Assembly: GCA_024278435.1 (NCBI GenBank) | Contig: JAJRTD010000103.1 | Location: 1-7,488, forward strand | Reading direction: 5' to 3' | Source: Gammaproteobacteria bacterium | Lineage (GTDB): Bacteria; Pseudomonadota; Gammaproteobacteria; SZUA-229 | DNA: 7,488 bases | Part shown: positions 7,159 through 7,488 of the stretch, one piece after another | Layout: every line of letters begins with the position of its first letter | How positions within the stretch are numbered: the stretch's first letter is position 1 | Translations under genes and position numbers: made by a program | Notes under the pieces: generated by a model | What the model was told of the DNA's origin: nothing | What the model saw: the letters and a program-made list of their open reading frames with translations, nothing else | Database searches by the model: none

Positions 7159-7488
7159 TCGTATTCCTCCCCGCCAAAGTTCTGAGGCTTGATTTCATCC
7201 TCAAGTCCGTTCTCGATCATTACACGGACATACTCGTTGTAATGCTCATGAATCATATCGTGTTCATTCAGGTAACCGGTCAGCCAGACGGTGGCCGCCG
7301 GGAATTTTTCAGGTGCGTAATGCACGTTATACCAGTGCACAAAGAACAGGAACAGCACCGCCAGCAATGCCTCGTCCGTGTGCATGATATAGGCAGCATT
7401 CAGCACATAGCCGGGGATGATATGTGAAATTTCGTCACGCCACCACAGGGCAGCACCAGCCGGACCCAGGATGGGAATACCCCAGTAC
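7152..7488 (-). CDS. Cytochrome b, FdnI/hydrogenase type (C-terminal part; runs off the edge)
   Basis: About 111 codons are visible; the frame is open to the right edge, so the N-terminal helices lie outside. A GTG at 7406 is internal and not the start, because conserved sequence continues upstream of it (G-I-P-I-L-G-P, then LWWRDEISHIIPGY). Further on come HTDEALLAV, a hydrophobic helix ending F-F-V-H-W-Y-N-V-H, and APEKFP. This is the typical end of integral-membrane di-heme cytochrome b subunits of formate dehydrogenase and Ni,Fe-hydrogenase type: the last transmembrane helix with histidines, the 'HxxPEKFP' loop, then a cytoplasmic tail. Such subunits exchange electrons with quinones. The TGA stop overlaps the start of the triheme cytochrome c gene. 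The catalytic partner, if any, would be encoded beyond 7488. The subfamily cannot be fixed from the part shown. Confidence 0.85.
   Translation of the reverse strand, partial: YWGIPILGPAGAALWWRDEISHIIPGYVLNAAYIMHTDEALLAVLFLFFVHWYNVHYAPEKFPAATVWLTGYLNEHDMIHEHYNEYVRVMIENGLEDEIKPQNFGGEEYEW
7166..7172 (-). promoter_or_regulatory. Strong ribosome-binding site inside the cytochrome b gene
   Basis: On the minus strand GGGGAGG lies seven bases before the ATG (7158-7156) of the triheme cytochrome c gene. It sits inside the last codons of the cytochrome b gene, and the two frames overlap by 7 bp. This supports the start chosen and coupled, roughly equimolar synthesis of the two subunits. Confidence 0.7.

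Noticed and set aside
7152..7406. Short cytochrome b gene starting at GTG 7406
   Set aside because: The frame stays open to the window edge and the sequence upstream of the GTG still reads as cytochrome b (WWRDEISHIIPGY). The gene is cut by the window, not short.

Overview
The window looks like bacterial respiratory DNA from a Gram-negative organism that invests heavily in multiheme c-type cytochromes. It carries 23 apparent covalent heme sites (22 CxxCH and one CxxxCH) on four proteins. Three of the genes begin with Sec-type signal peptides, and another begins with a membrane anchor. The layout resembles the anaerobic-respiration and extracellular-electron-transfer loci of Desulfuromonadia-like or gammaproteobacterial sulfur/metal bacteria. 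The exact taxon cannot be read from the sequence.

Left half, plus strand: a run of three multiheme cytochrome genes. The first (1-1008) is cut at its 5' end and has eight heme sites, the last being an unusual CxxxCH. The second (1042-2088) has eight heme sites and a signal peptide. The third (2098-2856) has four and is of the CxxCHTPHN / CLSCHDG type. After a 98-bp gap with a possible promoter comes a secreted, cysteine-free protein with two predicted OB-like domains of the NrfJ-related kind (2955-3692).

Middle: a 125-bp convergent intergenic region (3693-3817) holds two overlapping, mutually exclusive GC-rich hairpins. They probably act as the transcription end for both sides.

Right half, minus strand (read from 7488 down to 3818): a tightly packed operon. 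It starts with the C-terminal part of a di-heme cytochrome b that runs off the right edge, overlapping by 7 bp a membrane-anchored tri-heme cytochrome c. An IalB-like exported protein follows, and then a B12-binding-type radical SAM protein. The cytochrome b/c pair looks like a quinol-oxidising (or quinone-reducing) inner-membrane module.

Working model (inference): the membrane b/c pair passes electrons between the quinone pool and periplasm, and the plus-strand cytochromes carry them onward through the periplasm, possibly to or from the cell surface. The most intriguing point is the radical SAM/B12-like enzyme and the IalB-like protein built into the cytochrome operon. Nothing in the sequence explains their role, and they could be maturation or accessory factors of an undescribed electron-transfer system. 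No tRNA, rRNA, CRISPR array or mobile element was seen.
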